From Aquilaria yunnanensis (taxonomy: Eukaryota > Streptophyta > Magnoliopsida > Malvales > Thymelaeaceae), in NCBI GenBank assembly GCA_039654915.1, contig CM077593.1, forward strand, positions 80,022,501 to 80,086,500: a DNA stretch of 64,000 bases. The letters run 5' to 3'. Shown piece by piece: positions 10,603-22,379 of this stretch (its first letter is position 1; each line of letters opens with the position of its first letter). Made by a program: the position numbers and the translations under genes. Under the pieces are notes generated by a model. It was not told the DNA's origin and searched no databases. It saw only the letters and a program-made list of their open reading frames with translations.

Positions 10603-13159
10603 TATAAATAAAAGAACAAACAACCATCCATAAAAACAATAAAGAACTAATTTCTATGCAAATATATTAGACATTTATAAAAGAACAAATAATTACTAAT
10701 AAAAAAAAAATAACTATTCTTAAAAGAACAAGTAGTTAGTTTCTTAAAAGAATAAATAGGAACTGATAAAAGAACAATCAACTACTAACAAAAGAGTAAA
10801 CAACTATCTATAAAAGAACAAGCAAATACTTTCTCTAAAAGAACAAATAGGAACAAATAAAAAAAATATTTATTAAAAAAAACAAACAACATATAAGAAA
10901 AATAAAAAAAATAGTAAAATAAAAATAATATATTGATAGCATAAAGAGGATAAATCTACAACAAAAGAAAATATTCATATAATGAATAGAACAACTTCAT
11001 AAAATAAACATAAAAAACTAATAGAACAAAAAAATCATGTAATAAAAAGACCATATTCATATTATAAAAAGAATAAATGCCATTGTCAAAAAACAAATGG
11101 ACATCATGTTACTTTAATTTCTTTTTATAAGTTTTAAATGGGCATGAAAACTAATTGAATAAGTAACAAATAAACAAGAAATTAATTAAATGAACATGAA
11201 CCAGACCTAAGAAGATCATTTTCATTTATTCATATTTATTTGTTCTTTTATTGATTTTTATTTGTTCATTTGTATATCATAATTATGATTCATATGAACT
11301 CTAATTAGATGTTATTTATTTTTCTTTAATTTGTGGTTTCAAGAACATATGTGACAAAGAATTATTGAAAAAAAATTATTAAAGAACAATGTTGAAGACA
11401 AAAGTAAACAAATTTTAAAAAAAGCCAATAAGCTAAAGAATCTAAGTGAAGTGGAAAAAAGAAGAGTAGTAGCAAACAAGCAGGGAAAACTACAAAGGGC
11501 AAAAAAGTAACAAAACAAGAAGAGATGGGGATTAGACATTCGAAATCAACTTGGATATGAACAGTTTTAGGATAGTTAGAAATTGTTCGGATCTCCCAGC
11601 TCAAATGATAGTTTGTTGGGTTCATGTAATACATACTCAAAATGGTTTGATTGTCAATTTCAATAGTTGGGGATGTTTAGAATTTATATATATAGTAGGA
11701 TGGTGGCTTATGGCATTAGCCTAGTTCACATAAAAAGTACTCCAAATTAATGCCTCTTTCCTTATTTGGGCAATTAGATTATTCACCATTTCCTGGAAAA
11801 AAAAATCAAATTAACAAAGTGAAAAAAATCAACTGCAAAAATTAAAAAAAAATTAAGGAATTTGCTCTTTGGATGATGTTATTATATGTAACATTGGTAG
11901 TAGACTTCTTCCACCTTCTTTTATTCAACATAACTCTCAAGTTGGAACTTTGAAGACAAAGCTCTAGACTCTTCTTTATGCACAAAAACAATACAAACTT
12001 TTTTTATATAAAGACCAAAATTTTCATAACATGATATTCACGAAGCTTTGGTTTGTCCATTTTTAGACTAACACTATGGATTTACCATTTATTGTAACCA
12101 TATGTCCATTTCCAACTATAGAATGGAAACCTTAATCAGTGAATAAGAGTTTATATATTCACATACATATATATTACTTGGAAGACACTGACAATGTTAG
12201 GAGCAGCAGTAAGGTGATAAATGGACTGAAAAGCGTCAACAAAAACTTAGAGATTGAGGGTTTCAAGAAAAGACTAAGGCCAAATGTTGTTGTTGGAATG
12301 GTGGGGAGATGCCAATAACAAAAAATAAGCTGACGAAACAAACTTAATTTACTAGCTAATTAGCCATAAAATTGAGGAACAAGTTAAATGACACACTACA
12401 ACTAATCGGCATTGAAGTGGTTTAATTTAGCAACTGAACATTAAAGTTACCTTTACAACAAAGAGGACTAAGTCTTCCAATATTGCTACTGAGTAGGTGT
12501 AGAATATCCTAATTATATGAAATATATAAAAGTAGAAAGTAAAAGTCTTCACATACTGCCCACTTGAAAATGTTTAAAATCACATCTCAATTGAGAGTGC
12601 ACATAAAAGTTCCCTATCAATATTTATGCGTGCCAAAATAAATTTCTATGAGCTTCATGAACAACAACAACAACAATATTAAGAAAACCCACAAGAACAT
12701 AAATAAATTAAAAGGGTGAAGATAAAAAAAAAAGCCACAAATAATTGAACCCCCACAACCATGTTCAGCTGAAAACAAAATAAAGAACCTTTTTTGGAGC
12801 TAGATGAGAAAAAATAAAAAAGATTGAATGTTGTTATAGGACCAGATCGTAAAACTGAAACTGCCACCTCCAAGGGCATACAAGCACTTGTGTAGCATCC
12901 AACAAATCTTGCAACTCTATGGTACTTTTCAATTTTGTTGGCAAAAAAGAACATGTGATGGAAAGTAAAAGAATATAAAGAGATGATAAGCACTTCAGAT
13001 CTAAGTTGTTTACCATTAAATTTTAGTTTTATCTTCTGATTAGGAGTTCTGTCACCACCTTTAATATAAAACGTATGTAACAGAAATGAGGAGTGCCAAA
13101 ACTTGCATGAAACAATATTGCCCCCCACCTTTTATGATTAGTACCAAATTCTGCGCTAA
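10603..13159. other. AT-rich intergenic DNA
   Basis: The first ~270 bases continue the A-rich arm of the palindrome, and more TTTGTTCTTTTATTG phrases recur near 11230. The rest is low-complexity AT-rich DNA without a convincing exon. The minus-strand frames at 11339-11640 and 12679-13128 are hydrophobic or low-complexity and I do not recognise them. The second may include sequence downstream of the gene fragment that Copia split at 13206. Confidence 0.5.
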
Positions 13160-13206
13160 ACAATCCTCTTTACCCATATGCATAATATCTAATCACTGAT
13201 TGAAAC
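13160..13206 (-). pseudogene. Short downstream piece of the gene-like fragment cut by Copia
   Basis: On the minus strand the frame of the 21738-21946 fragment, joined across the 5-bp target duplication GAAAC, continues for about ten residues (VIRYYAYG) to GGGTAAAG. That is either a stop or an exon end with a GT donor. The piece is too short to identify. Confidence 0.3.
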
Positions 13207-13309
13207 TGTTGGAATTCTTGGCGCACCAAGATCCTTTTAAGATAGGATTTGAGCTCGTTGAGCTAACTATAGCTTGAAAAGGTATCTAAGGCAGCTAGAA
13301 GTAGCTCCC

Positions 13310-13730
13310 CTTAGCTCAAGTCAGCTCACTTCAGCTATAAGTAGCTCAAAGTAGCTGGACTTCAGCTCAAGTTAGCTCAAGTCAGCTCAAGTCAGCTCAC
13401 TTCAGCTTATGGTAGCTGAATGTAGCTGGACTTCAGCTCAAGTTAGCTCAAGTCAGCTCAAGTCAGCTCACTTCAGCTTATGGTAGCTGAATGTAGCTGG
13501 ACTTCAGCTCAAGTCAGCTCACTTCAGCTTATGGTAGCTGAATGTAGCTGGACTTCAGCTCAAGTTAGCTCAAGTAAGCTCAAGTCAGCTCACTTCAGCT
13601 TATGGTAGCTGAATGTAGCTGGACTTCAGCTCAAGTCAGCTCACTTCAGCTTTTGGTAGCTGAGTGTAGCTGGACTTCAGTTTACTTCAGCTGAAAGCAG
13701 CTAACTCCAGCTCAAGGTCAGTTCTTGGAG
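13310..13730 (+). repeat. AGCT-rich minisatellite inside the LTR
   Basis: Higher-order tandem array built from AGCTCAAGTCAGCTCACTTC and TTATGGTAGCTGAATGTAGC phrases. Blocks differ in how many AGCTCAAGT(C/T) modules they contain, a pattern of unequal exchange. The array is copied identically in the 3' LTR (about 20382-20802), as expected because reverse transcription regenerates both LTRs from one template. It lies upstream of the TATA box and may affect promoter strength, which is inference. Confidence 0.9.
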
Positions 13731-14189
13731 CTGGACCTTAGTTCATGGTGCTAGGTTGGAGCTCAAAGGAGCTCAATGGTGCATAAGTAGCATATTGAGC
13801 TAGCTTTGTGCCAGCTCACCTTGTTTTTAGCTCAAAACCACCAAGAGACACATCTTTTGTGTAAAGGTATGTCTCTTCATCAAAAGAAATAACTCTTGGC
13901 TAAAAGAACATGTCCTTTCATCCAAAGGAAGTGTTCCTTGGGTGAATGGACATGTATATTCGGCCATAGGGTGCTTATAGCACCAAGAGTGATGTCCTTT
14001 AACTTTAAAGGACATGTATGTTCGGCCATGGAGGTGGTTGAGGTGGTTATTGCACCAAATGTGATGTCCTTTAGACTTAAAAGACATGTGTTTTCGCCCA
14101 TAAGGTAGTTATGGGTGGTTATAGGCCAAAGGAAGTGTTCCTTGACTTAAAAGGACACCTTTCTTGGTGTAAAGGTGTGCCTTTTGGTC

Positions 14190-14201
14190 ATCTATAAATA
14201 G
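14190..14201 (+). promoter_or_regulatory. TATA box of the Copia LTR
   Basis: CTATAAATAGCC lies about 475 bases before the LTR end and is the best TATA match in the LTR. The same motif is at about 21263-21274 in the 3' LTR. Confidence 0.6.
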
Positions 14202-14668
14202 CCTTTAGTGGCTGGCCATTGAGAGTACGAATTTTACACTCAATTTGCACCATTTTTCTTGAGAGAAAAATTCCTCCTTTCATTCCTTTAAAGAGCCGAA
14301 ATATTAGACACTTTCTTAGAGCATTGTGGGTGGAATTACATTGAGATTCTTCATCTCAATTCAAGCCTCAAGGCGTATCTCTAAGATCAAGTCCTTCCTT
14401 TTCCTTTTCGGCACAAGACTATCAAAAAGGAAGGTACGCATCCTTTCTTGCTTTAGTAGCATGCTAAGGATTTAAGTTTTATGAATGATCTTAGTGGCAT
14501 GCTAAGTTTGTTTGACTGGATAAGTATGTCTATATTCATGTTGAACTCAAATAGCATGCTAGATATTGTTTTTGAGACAATATGTATGGAAAACTTATAT
14601 GCATGTGGCATATACACAAATGAATAACATAAGAGTATGTTATTATTGAGATCCTGAAAATCTTCAAT

Positions 14669-14680
14669 TGGTATCAGAGC
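14669..14680 (+). other. Copia primer-binding site
   Basis: TGGTATCAGAGC begins two bases after the 5' LTR. It is the usual plant LTR-element match to the 3' end of initiator methionine tRNA, which primes minus-strand synthesis. Confidence 0.92.
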
Positions 14681-14934
14681 CTAGGTCATGAATATGTATA
14701 TGTTACATGTTGTGAGCATGATTTAGGATCATACATATGTGTATGATTTCGATGAAGGTTAATAAAGGATATGTGTATGAAACAATGAAGGCATGTTTAT
14801 ATATTTCTGATCGAATGTTATATGCATCTCTTTTGCCATATATGAGCATGTTAGAAGTTGTTTTCATACACATGTTGCTTTGTTGAGTCTTGTTGTGTAA
14901 ATTGAACTAAAACATGTGAATTGCATCAATGTAG

Positions 14935-17900
14935 ATGGCTTGTAAGAATATTGTTGCTGAATTAAACCGTGACCTCAAATTGGATGGTGAAAACTATTCA
15001 ATTTGGCAACAGAAAGTCAAATTCATTTTAACTGAGCAAGATACTCTTGATGTACTCACTCAAGAGATCATGCCTCCTGCTGAGGGAGAGGATAAGACTG
15101 CCTATGAGGCATTCCTAAAGAAGAACTCTATGTGTAGAGTCACTCTCCTTTCCACTATGGTGGATGAGATTATGGTGGAATTCTCCATGCTTGAGGGGGC
15201 CAGGGCCATATGGGACTCTGTCAAGGCCAAGTATGGAGATGTTTCTGTAGAGAAACAACGCTCGATGATTCTCAGGTTTGAGAATTATGTGAAGCGTGCT
15301 GATCACTCTATGAGTGCTCACTTGCGTGAGATGTCACGCATGATCCACCAACTCAAGACGGCAGGGCATGTGCTCACTGATGAGCAACAAGTGCAAGCAA
15401 TAATTCGTTCCTTGCCTGATGAGGAATGGCAGTTGATGAAGGTCAACTTACGCCATAACCCTCAAATAATGTCATTTGATGACATTGCCCGTCACCTCCT
15501 CCTTGAGGCTGAGGTAATGGCCCTCAAGGACCATTCTAAGGCATATGTTGCCTCATCTTCTATCCAGAAGGGATGGAAGAAGAATGGTGGAAAAGGAGGG
15601 CCAAGGAAGGGCAAGGGAAAAGTTCCTGCTTCTAAGAAAAGGTTCAAGAAGAAACGGGACATAAGCAAGCTAAAGTGCTTCAACTGTGGGTATAAAGGAC
15701 ACTTTGCAAAGGATTGCAAAGGTCCACCCAAGGTACATACATACCCTTCTACTTCCATTGTACATGTTGTGTCATGTACATTACTAACTGAGTGCAATTC
15801 TTTGTGGATTGTAGACTCGGGAGCAACAGACCACATAGCATGGGAGAAGTCCTGGTTTGTGGCCTACAGGAAGCTCTCAAAAGGAGCTAAGCACATTTCA
15901 GTAGGAAATGATGCCAGGCTGGAAGTGGAAGGCATAGGAACATGTAGAATTCCTATAGATATTGGATATTTGTATCTAATAGATGTATTGTATGTACCAA
16001 ACATTTTTAGAAATTTGATTTCTATAAGTTGTATGTTGAAGTACAATTATTGCTTTAATTTCTTTAATAATAGTGTGTCTATTATTAAAGATAATCAGAT
16101 AGTGTGCACTTGTTCAGTTAATAATGGGCTTTATGAGTTAAAGCCAACTGACCATTCTGTTGCAAGTCCTAGTTGCTATGTGACAGAGGTCACAAATGAA
16201 ATGAGACGGCATGAAAGGTTAGGTCATATTCGTCAAGATAGAATGAACAAGCTAGCCAAGGGTGGCTTGCTAGGTTCCTTGACCAAGGTTGTCCTTCCAA
16301 GTTGTCAATCATGCCTAGAAGGCAAAGCCACAAGAAAGCCTTTTGGCAAAGCAACTAGGAGAGGTGAGGCACTTAGTTTAGTTCACTCTGACCTGTGTGG
16401 GCCAATGAGGGTTGAATCTAGAAATGGATTTAAGTATTTCATCACATTCACAGATGATTATACTCGATTCACCCATATCTACTTACTCAGAAACAAGGCA
16501 GAGGCCTTGGCATGCTTTGAGAAGTATGTGTACTTGGTTGAGAACCAAGTAGGTAAGAAGATTAAGTCCTTGAGGACAGATAGGGGTGGAGAGTATACAT
16601 CTAATGCATTCAAAGCATTTTGTGACTTGAAAGGTATTGAGAGGGAGTTCACCCTTCCTTGGACACCCCAACAGAATGGAGTATCTGAGAGGAAGAATAG
16701 AACTCTTATGGACATGGTACGTTCCATGATGGCAAAGGCCAATTTAGACATCACTTATTGGAGTGATGCACTGCTGTGTGCAGTTCATGTCCTTAATAGA
16801 GTACCTACCAAGAATGTGAATTCTTCTCCATATGAGTTATGGAAGAAGAAAACTCCTAACCTAAGCTATTTACGCCCTTGGGGTTGTTTAGCTTATGTTC
16901 ACCTAACGGACCACCCTTTGGGAAAGTTGGGTCCAAGAGGGAGGAAGTGTGCCTTCCTTGGTTATGCTGAACAATCTAGGGGTTATGTGTTCTTGGATGT
17001 AAGTCACAAAATTGGGAACATCTTTGATGCAAGGAATGCTAACTTTGTGGAGGATGAGTTCCCCAAAGTTGGTGAGTGTGGTGACTTAACCTCATTAAGC
17101 CAGATCCTAGATGAGGGTCAACCAAGTGTCATAAGGACACTTGGGACACATGCACCTACTCTAGAGGGAGTACCTCAACCACGTGGAGCAATGGCTCTAG
17201 AAATCCCTGTTGTTGTGGACCAACATGAGCAAGACTTCCAAGAGGAAGGTTTTGTTCAAGAGGGAGTTGAGGATACTCAAGGGCAAAATGTTGAGCCTCA
17301 AGAGATGGAGCATGAGTTGCCTCCATCTCAGCCTATATTGAGAAGATCAATGAGGAAATTTGGACCACCTAAAGAATGGTGGATCCTGGATAGTGAGGCA
17401 AACTTGGTTGCATCTGAGATAGATGAGCCAAGTAACATTGAGGAGGCTCTTGAGGGTGAACAAAGGGAAGAGTGGCTAAATGCAATGAAGGATGAGTTGC
17501 ATTCGATGCATCTCAATGGGGTTTGGGAGTTAAGTGATCTTCCTCTAGGCCGTAAGGCAATTGGGAACAAGTGGGTTCTCAAGATCAAGGTGAACTCTGA
17601 TGGAAGTATCGAAAGATACAAGGCCCGGTTGGTGGCCAAGGGTTTCACACAGAAGGAGGGTGTTGATTTCAAAGACACCTTCTCTCCTGTTGTGAAATTC
17701 ACTTCCATCAGGATATTACTTGCCATTGTGGCAAATCTAGACTTAGAGTTACATCAGATGGATGTAAAGACCGCCTTTCTCAATGGTGAATTGAGTGAGG
17801 AGATATATATGAGATAACCTGAGGGGTTTGTCCAACAGGGTCAAGAGGACAAGGTATGTAGACTAAAGAAGTCTATCTATGGTCTTAAGCAAGCTTCAAG

Positions 17901-18990
17901 ACAGTGGTACTTGAAGTTTCACCATGCAATCACAAACTATGGCTTTGTGATGATGCATGAAGACCATTGTGTATACTTGTACTCTTCTGGGTCTAGTTTT
18001 GCAGTATTGACTCTATATGTAGATGATATACTGATTGCAAGTAATAGGCTTGCATTGTTAAGTACCATCAAGGGATGGTTGTCTTCCACTTTTGACATGA
18101 AGGATATGGGAGAGGCTGCTTTTATTCTAGGGGTGAAGATCCTGAGGAATAGAAAGGCAAGGCTATTGGCCCTTTCTCAAGAATCTTATATTGATAAGAT
18201 TCTTGCAAGGTTCAACTTAACAAATGCAAAGCCCATGAGTACACCTCTTGCATATGGTTGCAAGATTGGAGAGGACTTATGTCCTAAGACTCCAAAGGAG
18301 AAGGAAGAGATGGCTCAGATTCCCTACCTAAGTGCCATTGGTAGCTTGATGTACGCCATGTTATGTACAAGGCCAGACATCAGCCAAGCGGTTGGTCTTT
18401 TAGCACGATATTCTTCCAACCCTGGTCTGGAGCATTGGAAGAATGTCAAGAGGATCCTAAGGTACCTCAAGGGTACTAAGGATTATTGGCTTTGTTACCA
18501 AGGTAAAGACCTTGGTTTACGTGGCTATTCTGATGCTGACTGGGGTGGGGATAGAGACTCCAGCAAGTCTACATCTGGTTATCTTTTCATGCTAAATGGT
18601 GGTGCTACTACTTGGTGTAGTAAGAAGCAAACTTGTACAGCATTGTCCACAATGGAGGCTGAATTTGTTTCATGTGCCTCAGCTGTACAAGAAGCCCTTT
18701 GGCTAGGTTATTTCCTTAAGAAATTGGAGTCCAAGGTTTCTATTGAGAGACCTATTACTATCTAAAGTGATAGTATGGCAGCCATGGCTTATACTAAGGA
18801 CCCCAAATACCATGGAAAAACCAAGCACATTAGCATGAAATATAACTTTGTAAGGGATGCAATTGAAGAGGGTGAAGTTAGGATTGAGTACATTTCTACA
18901 GACCTGATGGTGGCAGATCCTCTCACTAAGCCATTGCCACCACTTGTGTTTGCTCGACATGTTAGAGCAATGGGTCTTAGAAGAATGTAA
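14935..18990 (+). pseudogene. gag-pol: Copia gag-pol polyprotein with two in-frame stops
   Basis: One frame of 1351 codons encodes the whole polyprotein. Gag (UBN2-like) covers residues 1 to about 240, with the zinc knuckle CFNCGYKGHFAKDC near 247-260. The protease active site DSGA is near 294. The pre-integrase motif HERLGH is at about 426, and the integrase core has aspartates in HSDLCGP (about 486) and TDDYTRF plus glutamate in SERKNR. Reverse transcriptase has QMDVKTAFLNGE (about 940) and the catalytic YVDDIL (about 1027). RNase H has DADWGGD (about 1200). TAA codons at 17815-17817 and 18763-18765 interrupt it without any frameshift. The first falls at the start of the RT core, so full-length pol cannot be made. 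The start is the first ATG after the leader and directly precedes gag homology. Confidence 0.95.
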
Positions 18991-20278
18991 ATGTTGGATG
19001 TACTTCACCTCTTTGGTGTCACACATGTTAAGTATTATTTTTGTGATAATATAGATTATTTTATGAAATAATCAGTTCAATTTTAGAAAACACAACGAAC
19101 AAATGAACATGTCAAACATAGGTAGAGAATGACTTTCTCACACGAGTCATTCGCCCTTGATCTTTATGTAAGATTAAGGATGAGACTGGCTAAAGACTTA
19201 AATGAATGGTACATTTAAGTGGGAGTCATGCTCCAACACATGACACTTTAGCCTTTCATGGTCGCCTAGATTATGAGTAATCAAGGTTCAATGCTTTGGT
19301 GCATTCAGTTTGTATGACCATTCATACATCCTAGCCTATGTTAGATGTAAGCAAGGGCTTACATGGAGAAATTTCATGGTTATTGACATGTCCTCCTTTT
19401 ATATGTTAAGAGGAGTACACTTAATGGTGTTTTAAGAGGGAGAAATGACACACTCCTCAATTGGAATGGAGATCACTCCAAGTGGGAGTGACATGAGTAA
19501 AACACCTTAGAAGTGTATTCTGGAACTTTAATGGATGTGTTTCCAAGTGTTCCATGACCATGAAATACGACCATAGAAGAATTTAAGCAAGTTGTCTCTG
19601 TTCTTGCTTAGTGTGAGATTCTTCAAATCAGACTCTTAGTGACTATAGCTTGCTATTAGGAAGTTGAGTTAATTATGATCACTTTGATTGGTTGTCGAAG
19701 GTCTTAGAGAAATGAGACTGGAGTATCCTCCTTTTGGGTGATCATGTTAATTCATTGACCTAAGTAGTTGAAGCTCAAAGGAAAGACATTAAGATGGTAC
19801 ACGTTCACTAAATTCAATCTTGGGCCCACATATTACTGTGAGTAGTATGATAGATTGAATTGTGATTTAAATGAGTACACAATGCTTAATACAATCATGG
19901 ATTTCAAGGAGTTGAAATTCAGAGAAAGAGACTGATTGTGATTAAGAAGTGTATCATATGTCTGGGGTCTGAAAGGCAAAACTTGATGTGTTCAAGAAAA
20001 ACTTGATGTGTTCAAGAAAGCTTGATGTGTTTAAGCAACACACTTGTACTTGATGTGTTCAAGGAAAGTTTGAAGAAGTTCAAACTATGAGGAGAGGACA
20101 ATCTTCTATTGAGAGTCTAACAACCTCAATAGAAGAGACTTAGTGTGTGTGCCTTGAGGTCGCACCCACAACTCTATATATGTAGAAGTGTCTAGATTAT
20201 TTCGGCTATAAGGATTAAGGAGTTTTGTTTTGAGTGGGAGCTGGGAGTTTTAAAAGCATCTTAGTGCGAGTGGGAGTT
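18991..20278 (+). other. Copia 3' untranslated region
   Basis: Noncoding stretch between the pol stop and the polypurine tract. It contains about four copies of an AACTTGATGTGTTCAAG-like unit at 19979-20070. No further gene, such as an env-like one, is seen. Confidence 0.75.
20268..20278 (+). other. Copia polypurine tract
   Basis: GAGTGGGAGTT lies directly against the 3' LTR and would prime plus-strand synthesis. Similar GTGGGAGT phrases occur upstream, but only this one abuts the LTR. Confidence 0.75.
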
Positions 20279-21737
20279 TGTTGGAATTCTTGGCGCACCA
20301 AGATCCTTTTAAGATAGGATTTGAGCTCGTTGAGCTAACTATAGCTTGAAAAGGTATCTAAGGCAGCTAGAAGTAGCTCCCCTTAGCTCAAGTCAGCTCA
20401 CTTCAGCTATAAGTAGCTCAAAGTAGCTGGACTTCAGCTCAAGTTAGCTCAAGTCAGCTCAAGTCAGCTCACTTCAGCTTATGGTAGCTGAATGTAGCTG
20501 GACTTCAGCTCAAGTTAGCTCAAGTCAGCTCAAGTCAGCTCACTTCAGCTTATGGTAGCTGAATGTAGCTGGACTTCAGCTCAAGTCAGCTCACTTCAGC
20601 TTATGGTAGCTGAATGTAGCTGGACTTCAGCTCAAGTTAGCTCAAGTAAGCTCAAGTCAGCTCACTTCAGCTTATGGTAGCTGAATGTAGCTGGACTTCA
20701 GCTCAAGTCAGCTCACTTCAGCTTTTGGTAGCTGAGTGTAGCTGGACTTCAGTTTACTTCAGCTGAAAGCAGCTAACTCCAGCTCAAGGTCAGTTCTTGG
20801 AGCTGGACCTTAGTTCATGGTGCTAGGTTGGAGCTCAAAGGAGCTCAATGGTGCATAAGTAGCATATTGAGCTAGCTTTGTGCCAGCTCACCTTGTTTTT
20901 AGCTCAAAACCACCAAGAGACACATCTTTTGTGTAAAGGTATGTCTCTTCATCAAAAGAAATAACTCTTGGCTAAAAGAACATGTCCTTTCATCCAAAGG
21001 AAGTGTTCCTTGGGTGAATGGACATGTATATTCGGCCATAGGGTGCTTATAGCACCAAGAGTGATGTCCTTTGACTTTAAAGGACATGTATGTTCGGCCA
21101 TGGAGGTGGTTGAGGTGGTTATTGCACCAAATGTGATGTCCTTTAGACTTAAAAGACATGTGTTTTCGCCCATAAGGTAGTTATGGGTGGTTATAGGCCA
21201 AAGGAAGTGTTCCTTGACTTAAAGGACACCTTTCTTGGTGTAAAGGTGTGCCTTTTGGTCATCTATAAATAGCCTTTAGTGGCTGGCCATTGAGAGTACG
21301 AATTTTACACTCAATTTGCACCATTTTTCTTGAGAGAAAAATTCCTCCTTTCATTCCTTTAAAGAGCCGAAATATTAGACACTTTCTTAGAGCATTGTGG
21401 GTGGAATTACATTGAGATTCTTCATCTCAATTCAAGCCTCAAGGCGTATCTCTAAGATCAAGTCCTTCCTTTTCCTTTTCGGCACAAGACTATCAAAAAG
21501 GAAGGTACGCATCCTTTCTTGCTTTAGTAGCATGCTAAGGATTTAAGTTTTATGAATGATCTTAGTGGCATGCTAAGTTTCTTTGACTGGATAAGTATGT
21601 CTATATTCATGTTGAACTCAAATAGCATGCTAGATATTGTTTTTGAGACAATATGTATGGAAAACTTATATGCATGTGGCATATACACAAATGAATAACA
21701 TAAGAGTATGTTATTATTGAGATCCTGAAAATCTTCA
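20279..21737 (+). repeat. Copia 3' LTR
   Basis: Starts TGTTGGAATT and ends ATCTTCA, followed by the duplicated GAAAC. Differences from the 5' LTR seen by eye: A/G near 14000 versus 21072, one fewer A near 21222, and G/C near 14511 versus 21581. Confidence 0.95.
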
Positions 21738-21946
21738 GAAACTGCAGGCTCCTTGAAGGTCTTGCTAAAAGTGAGCTCATTCTCTGTGTTATTGGTGCGA
21801 TACACCCAAACACGTACGATCCCGCTAAAAGGCTTGTGCCACGGTATGAATGTCTTGGTTCTTGAAGAACAGAGGATGGTGGACATGAATCTTACTAGCA
21901 AAGACAGGGAGTGGATTAGACCCTTGTCCTTGAAGGTTATCTGAAT
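21738..21946 (-). pseudogene. Unidentified protein-coding fragment split by Copia
   Basis: On the minus strand, from ATG 21946, about 69 residues read MIDIQITFKDKGLIHSLSLL and continue with RTKTFIPWHKP and VWVYRTNNTENELTFSKTF. The composition is balanced and protein-like, and base composition is richer in GC than the flanks. The frame is cut by the Copia element at 21738 and resumes for a few residues at 13206. I do not recognise the family. Upstream frames (to 22378) are repetitive and probably not part of the protein. It may be a genuine exon of a disrupted host gene or an older captured fragment. Confidence 0.45.
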
Positions 21947-22139
21947 GTCGATCATCAGAGATCCAAAAAACAGAGAATGGCAGAGATGAGAAACGAAGCG
22001 ACTTGGATATACTTGGTTTTTGAACGTTTGATGGTTTAATTGAAGGGAAACAATCCATAGTGAGCAAGGAACTAAATTAGGATTGAAGCGGCGAAAGAAG
22101 AAGGATGATGCAATAACGATAGCTAGTGGGCAGTGATTG

Positions 22140-22360
22140 TGAATGACAGGCAGACGATGATCATGAATAGCTTGCGGGAGGAGATCATGAATAGATGGTG
22201 TTGGAAGTAGCGATTTGGCGTGGATGAGTTTGCGATTTGGTGGCTGGCGATGATCATGAACAACCAGCTGGAGGAGGTCATGAGTGGCTGGTGTTGCGGG
22301 TAGTGATTTGGCATGGATGAGTTTGTAAGATGAGTCTGGGATCTCATAGTGAGGATCATA
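22140..22360. repeat. 92-bp tandem duplication
   Basis: The phrase GATTTGGCGTGGATGAGTTTG at 22212 recurs as GATTTGGCATGGATGAGTTTG 92 bases later, with matching flanks (GATCATGAA and GGTGTTG phrases). The repeat translates on the minus strand into repeated HDLL and KLIHAKSL phrases but shows no other sign of coding. Confidence 0.7.
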
Positions 22361-22379
22361 ATTTACAAAATAATACAAG

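Larger units (their letters stand above)
13207..14666 (+). repeat. Copia 5' LTR
   Basis: Begins TGTTGGAATT and ends ATCTTCA. The first third is occupied by an AGCT-rich minisatellite. A likely TATA box, CTATAAATAGCC, lies at about 14190-14201, placing transcription start near 14230 and defining a short R region. Except for three differences it is the same as 20279-21737. Confidence 0.95.
13207..21737 (+). mobile_element. Full-length Ty1/Copia LTR retrotransposon
   Basis: Two LTRs of 1460 and 1459 bp, each TG...CA, bound an internal region of about 5.6 kb. It holds a primer-binding site, one gag-pol frame and a polypurine tract. The insertion is flanked by a perfect 5-bp duplication, GAAAC, at 13202-13206 and 21738-21742. 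By eye the LTRs differ at only two bases and one single-base indel, so the insertion is recent. Domain order (protease, integrase, reverse transcriptase, RNase H) defines Copia. The polyprotein has two in-frame stops, so this copy is not autonomous. Confidence 0.97.

Noticed and set aside
13310..13730. Short regular repeats resembling a CRISPR array
   Set aside because: Spacers are themselves repeats, the array lies in a retrotransposon LTR and the genome is a plant.
13827..14108. Several 70-86 residue frames, repeated at 20899-21180
   Set aside because: They lie inside both Copia LTRs on both strands and are products of LTR repeats.
22123..22378. Minus-strand frames extending the 21738-21946 fragment
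   Set aside because: They run through a 92-bp tandem duplication and have repeated phrases, so they are unlikely to be protein.
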